A stretch of 40,553 nucleotides of DNA. Source: Hellea sp. Lineage in GTDB: Bacteria > Pseudomonadota > Alphaproteobacteria > Caulobacterales > Maricaulaceae. Position numbers and translations under genes: made by a program. The stretch lies in assembly GCA_020628495.1 (NCBI GenBank), contig JAHDFA010000007.1, positions 1,906 to 42,458 of the forward strand, given 5' to 3'. The notes beneath the pieces are model-generated. The model was not told where the DNA came from. It did not search any database and saw only the letters and a list, made by a program, of their open reading frames with translations. This document shows, one piece after another, positions 19,797 through 29,358 of the stretch. How positions within the stretch are numbered: the stretch's first letter is position 1; each line of letters begins with the position of its first letter.

Positions 19797-22642
19797 GTAA
19801 AGACACAGATAAGCTGGCCGCACAGATGCGTAATCTAAAGCCATCTAAGACATCTCGCGCGGCGGGGATGGAGGCTGCCATGGCGGCTTTCGACGCCGAA
19901 TTTGCGACTGAAACCTCCGCGGATTCCGCGGATTTGGAAAAAAATGCGACCCCAACCCAAGGATTGACGGATGCGCCGCGTCCTACTGGCACACCCACCA
20001 AAATGGTGCGTGTGAAAACCAAAAGGGTAGAGACGATGAGCAAGTTCACCAGTATTTTCCAAAAGCCTCAGGCCATGATGATGGCCGGGACCTGTAGCGC
20101 GGCATTAATTGCGGCTCTGATTGTTGTGCCGAATATGGATGATTTCGGGATTGAAGCTCCGCTGGAAGTGGTAGCACCTGTCGAGGTGGACCAAACTGCG
20201 GAAGCCCCTGTCGTTATTGAGACGCCCCCCGCGATTGAAGACGTTACGGCAGATATGGATACAGCCCCGGAGCCGCTCCAAGCGCCTGCGGATGATAAAA
20301 CAGCGGCGACCAATGCTAACGTCAATGATGGAAACGCTGTGCCGAAAGGTCAGCCAGAATCTCCAGCCGTTCCTGACGCTGACGAAATTGTCGTGACGGG
20401 AACCATACTGAAACGAAACGAGTTCAGTTCGGCTCCACCGCTTGAGGTCGTCGAAGGGGATGTCTCTCGCGACTTAGGTTTAGTAGACTCGGCGGACCTT
20501 CTCGGTTCTTCTCCTGAAGCCGCCGCACCAGCACCTGCGCCGATTGCTCAAGGCGATATAACGTCCGTGGATAGTTTGCTGAGTGACATAAAGCGCAATG
20601 CGGCCAATGTGGAAGCCGGAAACAAACAAAGAGAGCAACAATTCCGTCAAAGAGCGGCTCAGCAATTGGCATCAACGCCTCCGCCTGCGCCTCAAATCGA
20701 ACGTGAAATGCCACCCGGAAATCCAATGCCTCAAGTGCAATTTGCACCTGGTTTCACGGCGTCTAATGTCGGCCAGTCACAGATTGCCCTTTCGGCGAAT
20801 AAAGTGCCGTCTGCGCCACCGCTTGCAACTCTTGGCGGCCTGACTCTCGAAGAAGTTCCTGCTGAGTATACGGTCGAGACCAAGGAAATTGTCACGAAAG
20901 AGGCAACGATTGAGTTTATCACGACACCGCCTGAATATGAAACGGTCACAGAATCTGTTGTGACACAAGAGGCATCCACTGAACTTGTGACTATTCCTCC
21001 CTCCTTCAATCCAGATGGCACCGTGAAAACCCCGGCAAGAACGGTCGAACGCACTGTTCCTGCCGTGACGAAAATGGAGACGCGCCGTGTTATTAAAACG
21101 CCTGCCTCAACGGTTGAGCGCCACGTCCCCGCCGGCACGAAGCGGAAAGTCAAAGTGCGAACGCAAATCAGCCCGCAGAAATTCTATCTCCGCGATGAAG
21201 ACGGAAAGATTGTGCGGGAATTTGACAGCCGCGATGCCTTTGAAAAATACAAGCTGAACACCACGACCGCTGTGTCGGAGGCTCCGGTCTCTACATTCTC
21301 CGTGGATGTAGATACGGCCAGCTATTCCTTCCTGCGCGCCTCTATCAATCGCGGGCAATTGCCGCCGCGTGAGTCGATCCGTCTCGAGGAAATGATCAAT
21401 TATTTTCCTTATGATTACGAAGCACCAAAATCTGCGGACGAGCCGTTCAAGGCGAATGTGACCGTTACGCAGAACCCGTGGAATGCGGATACAAAGCTGA
21501 TGCATATTGGCATTAAAGGTTATGTTCCGAAACAAACGGAGAAGCCGCGCAGCAATTTGGTTTTCCTGATTGATACCTCAGGTTCAATGAACCAGCCCAA
21601 TAAATTGCCGCTATTGATCAATAGCTTCAAACTCCTGCTCAATACGTTGGATGAAGACGATACGGTCTCCATTGTCGCCTATGCGAGTGCAAGCGGAACT
21701 GTGCTGGAACCCACTCCTGTCAGCAAGAAATCTGACATTCTTGATGCCTTGAACAATCTCAGGGCAGGTGGTTCCACCGCAGGGGCCGCAGGGCTCGAAC
21801 TCGCTTATCAAAAGGCCCAAGAGAGCTTTTATGATGAGGGCGTAAATCGTGTCATACTTGCGACAGATGGCGACTTTAATGTCGGTTTTTCCTCACCGGA
21901 TGATATGAAGGATTTCATCAAAGATAAGCGAGAAACGGGTATTTTCCTCTCTGTGCTCGGCTTCGGGATGGGGAATTACAATGACCATCTCATGCAATCT
22001 CTGGCGCAGAACGGGAACGGCGTCGCCGCCTATATCGATACGCTGTCAGAGGCGAATAAGGTGCTGGCCAATGAGGCTGGCAGCGCATTGTTCACGATCG
22101 CCAAAGACGTCAAAATCCAAGTCGAGTTTAACCCGGCCACCATCGCGGAGTACCGCCTTATCGGCTATGAAACGCGCGCGCTAAAACGTCAGGACTTTAA
22201 TAATGACAAAGTCGATGCGGGTGAAATCGGGGCAGGGCACAGCGTCACCGCCATCTATGAGATGACGCCCGTCGGCTCGCCCGCGATTACGATTGATAAG
22301 CTGCGTTATGCGTCGGCGGAAGACACGCCCAAAAATAATGGGTCAGACGAATATGCCTTTGTCAAAATCCGTCACAAATTACCGGATGCGGATAAATCGA
22401 CTCTGCAAACTTTCCCGATTGGAAAGCGCCAAGAACGCCGATTGAGCCGTGCCAGTGATGACATGCGCTTTGCAACAGCGGTTTCTATTGTCGGGCAAAA
22501 ACTCCGGGGCGATATGCAAGTTGACGATTACAGCTACGCCGACGCTATAAAACTCGCGCAGGGCGCAAAGGGCGAAGATGAAAACGGCTACCGCGCCGAA
22601 TTTATCCGAATGGTAAAACTGATCGAGGCGATGGAAGAGTAG
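19793..22642 (+). CDS. VWA-domain protein (YfbK-like) with N-terminal cytoplasmic/TM region and TonB-plug-like insert
   Basis: MIDAS DTSGSMNQPNK; VWA-associated N-terminal VDVDTASYSFLRASINRGQLPPRESIRLEEMINYFPYDY; ATGA overlap with sigma factor. Confidence 0.9.
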   Translation: MSKDTDKLAAQMRNLKPSKTSRAAGMEAAMAAFDAEFATETSADSADLEKNATPTQGLTDAPRPTGTPTKMVRVKTKRVETMSKFTSIFQKPQAMMMAGTCSAALIAALIVVPNMDDFGIEAPLEVVAPVEVDQTAEAPVVIETPPAIEDVTADMDTAPEPLQAPADDKTAATNANVNDGNAVPKGQPESPAVPDADEIVVTGTILKRNEFSSAPPLEVVEGDVSRDLGLVDSADLLGSSPEAAAPAPAPIAQGDITSVDSLLSDIKRNAANVEAGNKQREQQFRQRAAQQLASTPPPAPQIEREMPPGNPMPQVQFAPGFTASNVGQSQIALSANKVPSAPPLATLGGLTLEEVPAEYTVETKEIVTKEATIEFITTPPEYETVTESVVTQEASTELVTIPPSFNPDGTVKTPARTVERTVPAVTKMETRRVIKTPASTVERHVPAGTKRKVKVRTQISPQKFYLRDEDGKIVREFDSRDAFEKYKLNTTTAVSEAPVSTFSVDVDTASYSFLRASINRGQLPPRESIRLEEMINYFPYDYEAPKSADEPFKANVTVTQNPWNADTKLMHIGIKGYVPKQTEKPRSNLVFLIDTSGSMNQPNKLPLLINSFKLLLNTLDEDDTVSIVAYASASGTVLEPTPVSKKSDILDALNNLRAGGSTAGAAGLELAYQKAQESFYDEGVNRVILATDGDFNVGFSSPDDMKDFIKDKRETGIFLSVLGFGMGNYNDHLMQSLAQNGNGVAAYIDTLSEANKVLANEAGSALFTIAKDVKIQVEFNPATIAEYRLIGYETRALKRQDFNNDKVDAGEIGAGHSVTAIYEMTPVGSPAITIDKLRYASAEDTPKNNGSDEYAFVKIRHKLPDADKSTLQTFPIGKRQERRLSRASDDMRFATAVSIVGQKLRGDMQVDDYSYADAIKLAQGAKGEDENGYRAEFIRMVKLIEAMEE

Positions 22643-22656
22643 TTTCGTCGCTTAAC

Positions 22657-22695
22657 AAAAAAAGCCCCGCAAGTCTTCGCTTGCGGGGCTTTTTC
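22657..22695. terminator. Bidirectional Rho-independent terminator between VWA gene and fadB-like gene
   Basis: AGCCCCGCAAG-tcttcg-CTTGCGGGGCT, 11-bp perfect stem flanked by A7 and T5. Confidence 0.92.
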
Positions 22696-22716
22696 GGTCT
22701 TAATTTCAGGCTGACT

Positions 22717-25089
22717 TTACGCCGCTTTTTTCATGCCTTGCGCATTCAAAATTTTGCTGATGGTGTCGGCTTTCAGATCGTCAACGCTGGCAGCGAGGCC
22801 CATGGCGTTGGCGATTTTGACGACTTCGACTTCCAACATGCGGTTCAATGTGCCGCGCGTATAAATGCGTTTCGAGCTTGGCGTGCTGTCGGCGTAGAAA
22901 GTCTTCCCCTGTTTCGCCATATCGCGAACCATTTGCGGGGGGCTGAAACGCGCGCCGTGACGTTGGGCGAGCATGTCAGCCGTCGCGACATAAGCGTCGA
23001 GGCCAATCGTATCGACATAGGAGAGGGGTCCGCCTGTATAGGGCGGGAAGCCCAATCCGAAGATGGCGCCAAGATCCGCGCTTTGCGGATCCGGCACGAC
23101 GCCTTCAGCAAATGTGCGCACGGATGGCGCGACGAGGGCATAAAGCAAGCGTTGGGAGACTTCTTCCGCAGACGGCTGAACCTCTGTGAGTGGATAGTGA
23201 TCCGTCATACCTTTCCAAAGGTCGAGGCGTTTGCCGTCTTCATCATAATTATAGAAACCGGCGCCGAGGCGTCGTCCGCCGCGATCCCATTTCGTGACCA
23301 TATTTGTAATGAACTCTTCCGCGCCGGTCGGCACATATTTGTCGCCCATTTCTTCCATGGTCGATGTCATAATATCATAGCCAAGTTTGAGCGTTGTATC
23401 ATCGGACACAGCCAGCGGACCGATGGGGAGTCCAAGGTTCGCCGCACAGTTTTCAATCAGCGCCATGGAGACACCCTCTGTTACCATCAAAGCGGCCTCA
23501 TTGATGTATGGCGGGAAGACTTGATTGGTAAAGAAACCGCGCACATCTTTGACGATGATCGGCGTTTTGCGGATTTTCTTATTGTAATCCAGCGCGGTTG
23601 CCAGAGCGAGATCGCCCGTGCCGTCATGTGGGATAATTTCCAAGAGCGGCATTTTGTCGACAGGCGAGAAGAAATGCATGCCGATATAGTTTTCCGGACG
23701 ATCAGAATGCTTGGCCAAACCACCAATCGGTAGCGTTGATGTATTCGTCGCAAAGACGATATCTTTGCCAATCACAGCCTCTGTTTTTTTGATAACATCG
23801 GCTTTGACATCAGGGCGTTCAAAGACAGCTTCGATGACGAGGTCGACGTCTTTCAAGAGGTCGTAATTATCTGTCGGCGTGATGCGTGCGAGGAAAGCGT
23901 CGGCTTTCTCTTTGGTCATGCGTCCGCGAGAGACTTTTTTGTCGAGGATTTTTTGCGAGTAAGTGATGGCCTTTTGCGCTTCTTCCATGTTGCGGTCGAG
24001 GGAGATGACCTCCATCCCGGCCTTCGCTGTGACGTGGGCGATACCTGCGCCCATCAGGCCGCAGCCCAAAACGCCGACTTTTTTGATGTCTTGCGCGGGA
24101 ATACTCTCAGGACGGCCTGCGCCCTTGTCTGCAGCGTTCTTGTTCAGGAACAAAGTGCGGATCATATTCTTGGACGTCGCACCCATGAGCAGCTTCGTGA
24201 TATATTTGCTTTCGATGCGAAGGGCCGTATCCATCGGGACGATAGAGCCTTCATAGAGACAAGACAGTATAGCTTCGACAGCCGGATAATTGCCCTTTGT
24301 CTGCTGCAGAGCCATCGCGCCGGATGCCATAAAGAACTGCACAGATTTCGGGTTCATGGCACCGCCGCCGCCTGGAATTTTGAAGCCTTTGACATCCCAA
24401 GGCGCAACGACGCCTTTTTCGATATTGTCTTTCACCCAGGCTTTTGCCGCTGCGAGTGTTCCGCCAACTTCGACGACTTCGTGGACGAGGCCTTGCGCTT
24501 TGGCTTTTTTCGGATCGAGCGGTTTGCCCTGCGTGCACATCATGGCTGCGGGCTGTAGGCCCATCAGGCGCATTGTGCGTTGCGTTCCGCCGGCGCCAGG
24601 CAGGAGGCCGACGAGGACTTCCGGCAGGCCGAGTTTGATTTTTGGATTGTCAGCGACGAAACGCTGATGTGTCGCGAGACAGATTTCCAGACCACCGCCA
24701 AGCGCTAGACCTTCAATTGCGGCTGCTGCGGGTTTGGCTTTCTTGCCTTCGCGCTGAATTTGGCGTGTGGTGTAGCCGCCATTTTCCATTTTGCGTAATG
24801 CCAGGGTCAGCTTCATGCTTTCTTCAAATGCTTCCATCGTCAGCGTTTTGCCTGCAGCATTATTCTCGCTCATCATGTTCAGATCAGCGCCTGCCAAGAA
24901 GGCATTTTCTTTGCCGGATGTGACGACAAGGCCTTTCATGTCGTCATTGGAATTGAAATCGTCGATAAATTTATCGAACTCATTGATGAAATCCGGTGTC
25001 CAGACATTCATGGTCTGGTTCGGGACGTCGATTGTCATGGTCACAATGCCGTCTGCATCTGTGTCCAGTTTAAAGTTATTGTAGCTCAT
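22717..25089 (-). CDS. Fused enoyl-CoA hydratase/3-hydroxyacyl-CoA dehydrogenase (FadB/FadJ-like)
   Basis: EGLALGGGLEICLATHQRF crotonase part, GVLGCGLMGAGIAHVTAKAGMEV HAD part. Confidence 0.95.
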   Translation of the reverse strand: MSYNNFKLDTDADGIVTMTIDVPNQTMNVWTPDFINEFDKFIDDFNSNDDMKGLVVTSGKENAFLAGADLNMMSENNAAGKTLTMEAFEESMKLTLALRKMENGGYTTRQIQREGKKAKPAAAAIEGLALGGGLEICLATHQRFVADNPKIKLGLPEVLVGLLPGAGGTQRTMRLMGLQPAAMMCTQGKPLDPKKAKAQGLVHEVVEVGGTLAAAKAWVKDNIEKGVVAPWDVKGFKIPGGGGAMNPKSVQFFMASGAMALQQTKGNYPAVEAILSCLYEGSIVPMDTALRIESKYITKLLMGATSKNMIRTLFLNKNAADKGAGRPESIPAQDIKKVGVLGCGLMGAGIAHVTAKAGMEVISLDRNMEEAQKAITYSQKILDKKVSRGRMTKEKADAFLARITPTDNYDLLKDVDLVIEAVFERPDVKADVIKKTEAVIGKDIVFATNTSTLPIGGLAKHSDRPENYIGMHFFSPVDKMPLLEIIPHDGTGDLALATALDYNKKIRKTPIIVKDVRGFFTNQVFPPYINEAALMVTEGVSMALIENCAANLGLPIGPLAVSDDTTLKLGYDIMTSTMEEMGDKYVPTGAEEFITNMVTKWDRGGRRLGAGFYNYDEDGKRLDLWKGMTDHYPLTEVQPSAEEVSQRLLYALVAPSVRTFAEGVVPDPQSADLGAIFGLGFPPYTGGPLSYVDTIGLDAYVATADMLAQRHGARFSPPQMVRDMAKQGKTFYADSTPSSKRIYTRGTLNRMLEVEVVKIANAMGLAASVDDLKADTISKILNAQGMKKAA

Positions 25090-25113
25090 GTTCTTATTTC
25101 CCGTCTGGTCGTC

Positions 25114-26322
25114 TTAGACGCGTTCAATGATTGTAGCTGTGCCCATGCCGCCGCCAATGCAGAGCGTGACGAGGGATGTTTCTTTATCAGAGCGTTCCAA
25201 CTCATCCACCATCGTGCCGAGTATCATGGCGCCTGTGGCCCCGAGCGGGTGACCCATCGCAATTGCTCCGCCATTGACATTGATATTACTGTGATCGATT
25301 TCGAGCGCCTGCATGAAGCGTAGAACGACAGCTGCGAAGGCTTCGTTCAGCTCGTAAATATCGATGTCGCTGACATTCATGCCTGCGCGCTTCAAAGCTT
25401 TCTGCGCCGCAAATTCCGGACCCGTCAGCATGATAGTCGGCTCTGAGCCGATAGACGCCATAGAGCGGATGCGTGCGCGTGGCTTGAGGCCCAAACGTTC
25501 GCCTGTCTCTTTATTGCCGATCAGGATGGCGGCTGCGCCGTCCACGATACCGGAAGAGTTGCCGGCATGATGACGATGTTCGATCTTCTCTACGCCTGGA
25601 TATTTCTGGTTCGCGACATTGTCGAAGCCGAAATTCTCGCCCATCATCTTAAAGGACGGGTTCAGCGCGCCGAGCGACTGCATATTTGTGTCGGGACGAA
25701 TGGTTTCGTCTTTTTCCAAAATCGTCAGGCCGAGGATATCTTTGACCGGGACAATAGATTTGTCGAAACGGCCTTCTTTCCAGGCTTTGTCTGCACGCTT
25801 GTGAGATTCAACAGCGTAAGCGTCGAGGTCATCACGTGAGAAGCCATATTTCGTGGCGATAAGGTCAGCCGAGACGCCTTGCGGGACAAAGTAGTTTGCA
25901 ATCGCCACAGCCGGGTCGGTCGCCATTGCACCGCCGTCGCTGCCCATTGGCACGCGGGACATATGCTCGACTCCGCCGCCAATGGCGAGGTCACATTCGC
26001 CGGCCATGACTTTGGCCGCTGCGATGTTGGACGCTTCAAGGCCGGAGCCGCAGAAACGGTTGACCTGAATGCCGGATGTCGTTTGCGCATATCCAGCCTG
26101 AAGGATAGCAGACCGCGTGATAACGGCGCCTTGCTCACCAACCGGGGACACACAGCCAAAGACAATGTCTTCGATTTCAGCTGAGTCGATGTTGTTACGG
26201 TCGCGAACGGCTTCGAGGACCTGCGCGCCCAAGCTAACGGGCGTGACTTCGTGCAGGCTTCCATCGGATTTGCCTTTGCCGCGCGGCGTGCGCACCGCGT
26301 CATATATATAGGCTTCGGTCAT
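25114..26322 (-). CDS. Acetyl-CoA C-acyltransferase (thiolase, FadA-like)
   Basis: [45 protein letters not shown]; start at [16 protein letters not shown]. Confidence 0.94.
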   Translation of the reverse strand: MTEAYIYDAVRTPRGKGKSDGSLHEVTPVSLGAQVLEAVRDRNNIDSAEIEDIVFGCVSPVGEQGAVITRSAILQAGYAQTTSGIQVNRFCGSGLEASNIAAAKVMAGECDLAIGGGVEHMSRVPMGSDGGAMATDPAVAIANYFVPQGVSADLIATKYGFSRDDLDAYAVESHKRADKAWKEGRFDKSIVPVKDILGLTILEKDETIRPDTNMQSLGALNPSFKMMGENFGFDNVANQKYPGVEKIEHRHHAGNSSGIVDGAAAILIGNKETGERLGLKPRARIRSMASIGSEPTIMLTGPEFAAQKALKRAGMNVSDIDIYELNEAFAAVVLRFMQALEIDHSNINVNGGAIAMGHPLGATGAMILGTMVDELERSDKETSLVTLCIGGGMGTATIIERV

Positions 26323-26415
26323 AGTCTTTCCTCTCGCAATATTATGTTTTGAATACGAATTGTTCGGGCAAGGGGAGGCAGACCCAAACAGACTCGCGTT
26401 TTGACTTAGGGTGCA

Positions 26416-26433
26416 GTTAACGTTCACGTTAAC
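26416..26433. promoter_or_regulatory. Perfect palindromic operator-like site GTTAACGT-TC-ACGTTAAC
   Basis: 8-bp perfect inverted repeat 94 bp upstream of the thiolase ATG, followed by a further half-site GTAACG. Confidence 0.55.
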
Positions 26434-26570
26434 GTAACGCAAGGGTCGAAGGATGAATTATGTGTGTTCGTATGTGATGGGGGTGGGACGGTTTTTACCC
26501 GGCAAGTGATACTAACAGCTGTTTTTGGGTGAGCTTGGACAGCCTTTGCCATCACTGATAGGCATAGCCC

Positions 26571-27368
26571 ATGTTTAAATCGACCTTACTATCTCTTTCA
26601 ATTCTCGCCGCTGCTGCGACCTCCGTTCACGCATGGGGGCCGAATGGTCACCGCGTTACGGGGAAGATTGCGCAGGATCATCTCACGCCCGAAGCGCAAG
26701 CCGAAATCACCGCTCTGTTAGGCGTAGAGAGTTTGGCTGAAGCTTCGACCTGGCCGGACTTCATGCGCTCCAACCCCAGTGAATATTGGCGCAAAGGGGC
26801 GTCGCCTTGGCATTATATCACCGTTCCGCCGGGCACGACTTATTCAGCTGCGCCGCCGGAAGGCGATGCATTGTCTGCACTGGCCATGTTTTCAAAGCAG
26901 ATTACGGATGAGACATTGCCCGTGACGCAGCGACAGTTGGCCTTACGCTTCACTATTCATTTGATTGGCGATCTTCATCAACCGCTACATGTTGGCAAAG
27001 GTGATGACCGCGGGGGCAATTGGGTTGATGTCCGATTTAAAGACAAGGACACAAACCTTCACGCACTGTGGGATGAGGACCTGATTGAGGATGAAAAACT
27101 CTCCTATACGGAGAAAGCCCGCTGGCTAAACCGCCGGATAACCCCGGACCAAAAAGCCATTTGGTCAAATAACAATCCACAGACATGGGTGCGCGAAAGT
27201 CTAACTATGCGGGACAAAATCTATGAAGGTTTGGGGCCCTATGACCGTGATACATTGCCAAATCTCAGCTATGATTATGTCTATAAACACCGCGCCGATG
27301 TTGATTTGCGTCTGCAACAAGGCGGCGTGCGCATAGCCGCCTATCTAAATAAGATTTTTGCGGAATAG
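26571..27368 (+). CDS. Secreted S1/P1 family nuclease
   Basis: Signal peptide then HAWGPNGHRVTGKIAQDHL; HLIGDLHQPLHVGKGDDRGGNWVDVRF zinc-ligand motifs. Confidence 0.93.
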   Translation: MFKSTLLSLSILAAAATSVHAWGPNGHRVTGKIAQDHLTPEAQAEITALLGVESLAEASTWPDFMRSNPSEYWRKGASPWHYITVPPGTTYSAAPPEGDALSALAMFSKQITDETLPVTQRQLALRFTIHLIGDLHQPLHVGKGDDRGGNWVDVRFKDKDTNLHALWDEDLIEDEKLSYTEKARWLNRRITPDQKAIWSNNNPQTWVRESLTMRDKIYEGLGPYDRDTLPNLSYDYVYKHRADVDLRLQQGGVRIAAYLNKIFAE

Positions 27369-27551
27369 TGGGATTGGCATGACCCATCTTGTTTCAGCTC
27401 GTCGGCATGAGTGAGATTTAGAGTAATTTCTTGTTTTTTTGCCGCATAAAAAACGCTGGAGGCGAAATACATGTTCTTTCCATACTCCATCCCCATTTCG
27501 GGAAAATGTGTTCCTCAATAAAAACAGCGTCTTGTCAGAAATTTCAGGAGA

Positions 27552-27919
27552 ATAATCCTCGTTTCCAAAAGCTGTGCTATATTGCAGATGTTCTTTCAGA
27601 CATAGGACAGGTAGACGTCACCTACTGGTCTGGAAGACGGTGGGTCTGAGCATCCGGCGGTGACACGTTGGACTGAGCCGGGACTTTAGGAGTGAGAGCC
27701 GATGCGTGGGGCCAGAGATGCCTCAACTCGTAGGACAGACGGGCCGCTTCTTCAAAAACCGCTGCCGCAGAGTTTGTTTGCCGTCTTACAATCGGTGGAC
27801 ATCGTCTTCGCGTAAAACATTTCTTCCTCTTTCCCATGGTATTTCCATCGGGAAGACAACTCTGCGGGCAAGTCCTGCTTTATAATTGAACTCGGCTGAC
27901 CTCTCGATAGGCGGCAGCA
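27552..27919 (-). repeat. Copy 1 of a ~365-bp diverged dispersed element (candidate structured ncRNA or small mobile repeat)
   Basis: Reverse complement aligns by eye with 38274-38640; shared blocks include GTCAGCCGAG, TATAAAGCAGGAC, GCCCGCAGAGTTGTCTTCCCGATGG, CCGATTGTAAGAC, GGTTTTTGAAGAA, GGATGCTCAGACCCA, GTCTGAAAGAACAT. Weaker similarity continues to about 27471. Confidence 0.85.
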
Positions 27920-28229
27920 AAATAACCCTGCCCAAATCTGTAACAATGAAAACTGAACAGTTATGTATTCGATGCCGCACTGCGCTGCAGCTTGCCTTTT
28001 TCTCTAAGATAATTTTCTGAGAGAACTATCAAAAAATTGCCCGAATAGTGTTGAAAGTACTGACGTTTTGAAGGGCGACATTCCTAGATCCTAAATTTTG
28101 AATATCAGAAAGCCCCAAATACCACCCATATGAGGGGGGATGATAGTGGGCTATACAGACAGCTCAAATCACAGCACACAAGACTAACCCACAATCAATA
28201 TATACATTTGATTGTGAGTGGGGGTCGAT

Positions 28230-28604
28230 ATGAACCAAGTGAAAGTGAATTTACCGTCTGAGTTAAAGCCAGACGAGCTAACTGTTAGCGGCCTGCGGGA
28301 TCTCTATAACGATACGATATCGGATTTGAGAGAGTGCGCGAATATCAAGCCCGGTTATCGTCATGAAGAGCATGCGGTAGATCAGAGAGAAGAGGCGCTT
28401 CTTGACTTTGAGATGACTTTGTTAAAACTGGCATCCCGCATCAAAATCAGTTCTAAATCGGACATGCTGGGCCTCATGGACATTTGGGAGAAAGCGTCAG
28501 GCGTTAATACGGGCGGAGATGCCGAATCTGATCAAGCTCTCTCCAATCGTATCGCGATGAATATATTTCGCCATATGGTTGATGAGAAGTTTGCTATAGA
28601 ATAG
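28230..28604 (+). CDS. Small uncharacterised protein
   Basis: 124-aa ORF from internal ATG (MNQVKVNLPSELKPDELTVSGLRDLYND...); 3' end overlaps the LuxR gene tail-to-tail. Confidence 0.55.
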   Translation: MNQVKVNLPSELKPDELTVSGLRDLYNDTISDLRECANIKPGYRHEEHAVDQREEALLDFEMTLLKLASRIKISSKSDMLGLMDIWEKASGVNTGGDAESDQALSNRIAMNIFRHMVDEKFAIE

Positions 28605-29322
28605 AGCTTCTTGCACGAAGCGCCACGGTAACACGATCTGTCGCTTCAAATTTTAAAAAGAGCTTTTTCACATAGCCGGAGACAGTGTTGGTTGAGATAC
28701 CCAAGGCTGTTCCAATTTCGGGATTCGTTTTGCCAAATGTAATCAATTCCAAAACCTCACTCTCTCTTTTTGTCAATTTTACCTGATTGCGTAGAGACTC
28801 GACCAGCTTGCAGTAATGTATATGTATGGCCTGCAAAATGGCCTGAAATTGCCACAGAAATATGTCGTCGTAAAAGTCCTTTGGCTGTTTAAAGCCCACA
28901 AACATATATCCCCTCCTGTCGAAGGGCCCAAACAAAGGCGCCAGCATCCCATCGCCGACATAGTCTAAGACTAATTTTATGCGGCTTTGATTGTAGTCCC
29001 CAGTAAGTTCACTCGATCCGGATAAATCGGATAACCAAAATGGGCGGGCTTTTTCGAATACAAAACTCATTACAGGGTCGGATTTTTGGCCGCGTGTATC
29101 GAGGTAATCAAGGACCTGATCGTCGAGCCCAATTGCCCAATATCTGTTAAGTTGATTATAGTTCCGCGTGCCAATGGCTGGAATGTGGTGATAACTACCG
29201 TATTGAAAAACAATTAGTTCCTGACATCTTTCAACCAGTGACCTAAGATTATTAGCAGTCAAAATTCCATCCGTTGCCTTCAAGAAATCGTCATGGCTTA
29301 TACTTGGGTTCAGCCCAATCAA
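28594..29322 (-). CDS. LuxR-type transcriptional regulator (solo)
   Basis: C-terminal HTH LTKRESEVLELITFGKTNPEIGTALGISTNTVSGYVKKLFLKF; similar architecture to 18389-19135; TTG start. Confidence 0.85.
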   Translation of the reverse strand: MIGLNPSISHDDFLKATDGILTANNLRSLVERCQELIVFQYGSYHHIPAIGTRNYNQLNRYWAIGLDDQVLDYLDTRGQKSDPVMSFVFEKARPFWLSDLSGSSELTGDYNQSRIKLVLDYVGDGMLAPLFGPFDRRGYMFVGFKQPKDFYDDIFLWQFQAILQAIHIHYCKLVESLRNQVKLTKRESEVLELITFGKTNPEIGTALGISTNTVSGYVKKLFLKFEATDRVTVALRARSSIL

Positions 29323-29358
29323 TTTATTTATTCCTTAATGTTGAATTTTAGCGTTATC

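Noticed and set aside
22681-24558. Long plus-strand ORFs (350 aa, 201 aa) opposite the fadB-like gene
   Set aside because: Antisense shadow of a well-supported CDS; no recognisable domains.
27552-27919. Repeat element as tmRNA, RNase P RNA or 6S RNA
   Set aside because: None of the hallmark motifs recognised (tmRNA tag/acceptor, RNase P GAGGAAAGUC and ACAGAA, 6S rod).
27622-27980. Minus-strand ORFs (64-71 aa) within repeat copy 1
   Set aside because: Aligned copy 2 has frame-breaking indels and stops in the same frames; patches such as YKAG-ARRVVFPME reflect nucleotide conservation across all frames, not coding selection.
28121-28140. ACCACCCATATGAGGGGGGA as a lux-box-like palindrome
   Set aside because: Only the CATATG core is symmetric; flanks do not pair consistently.
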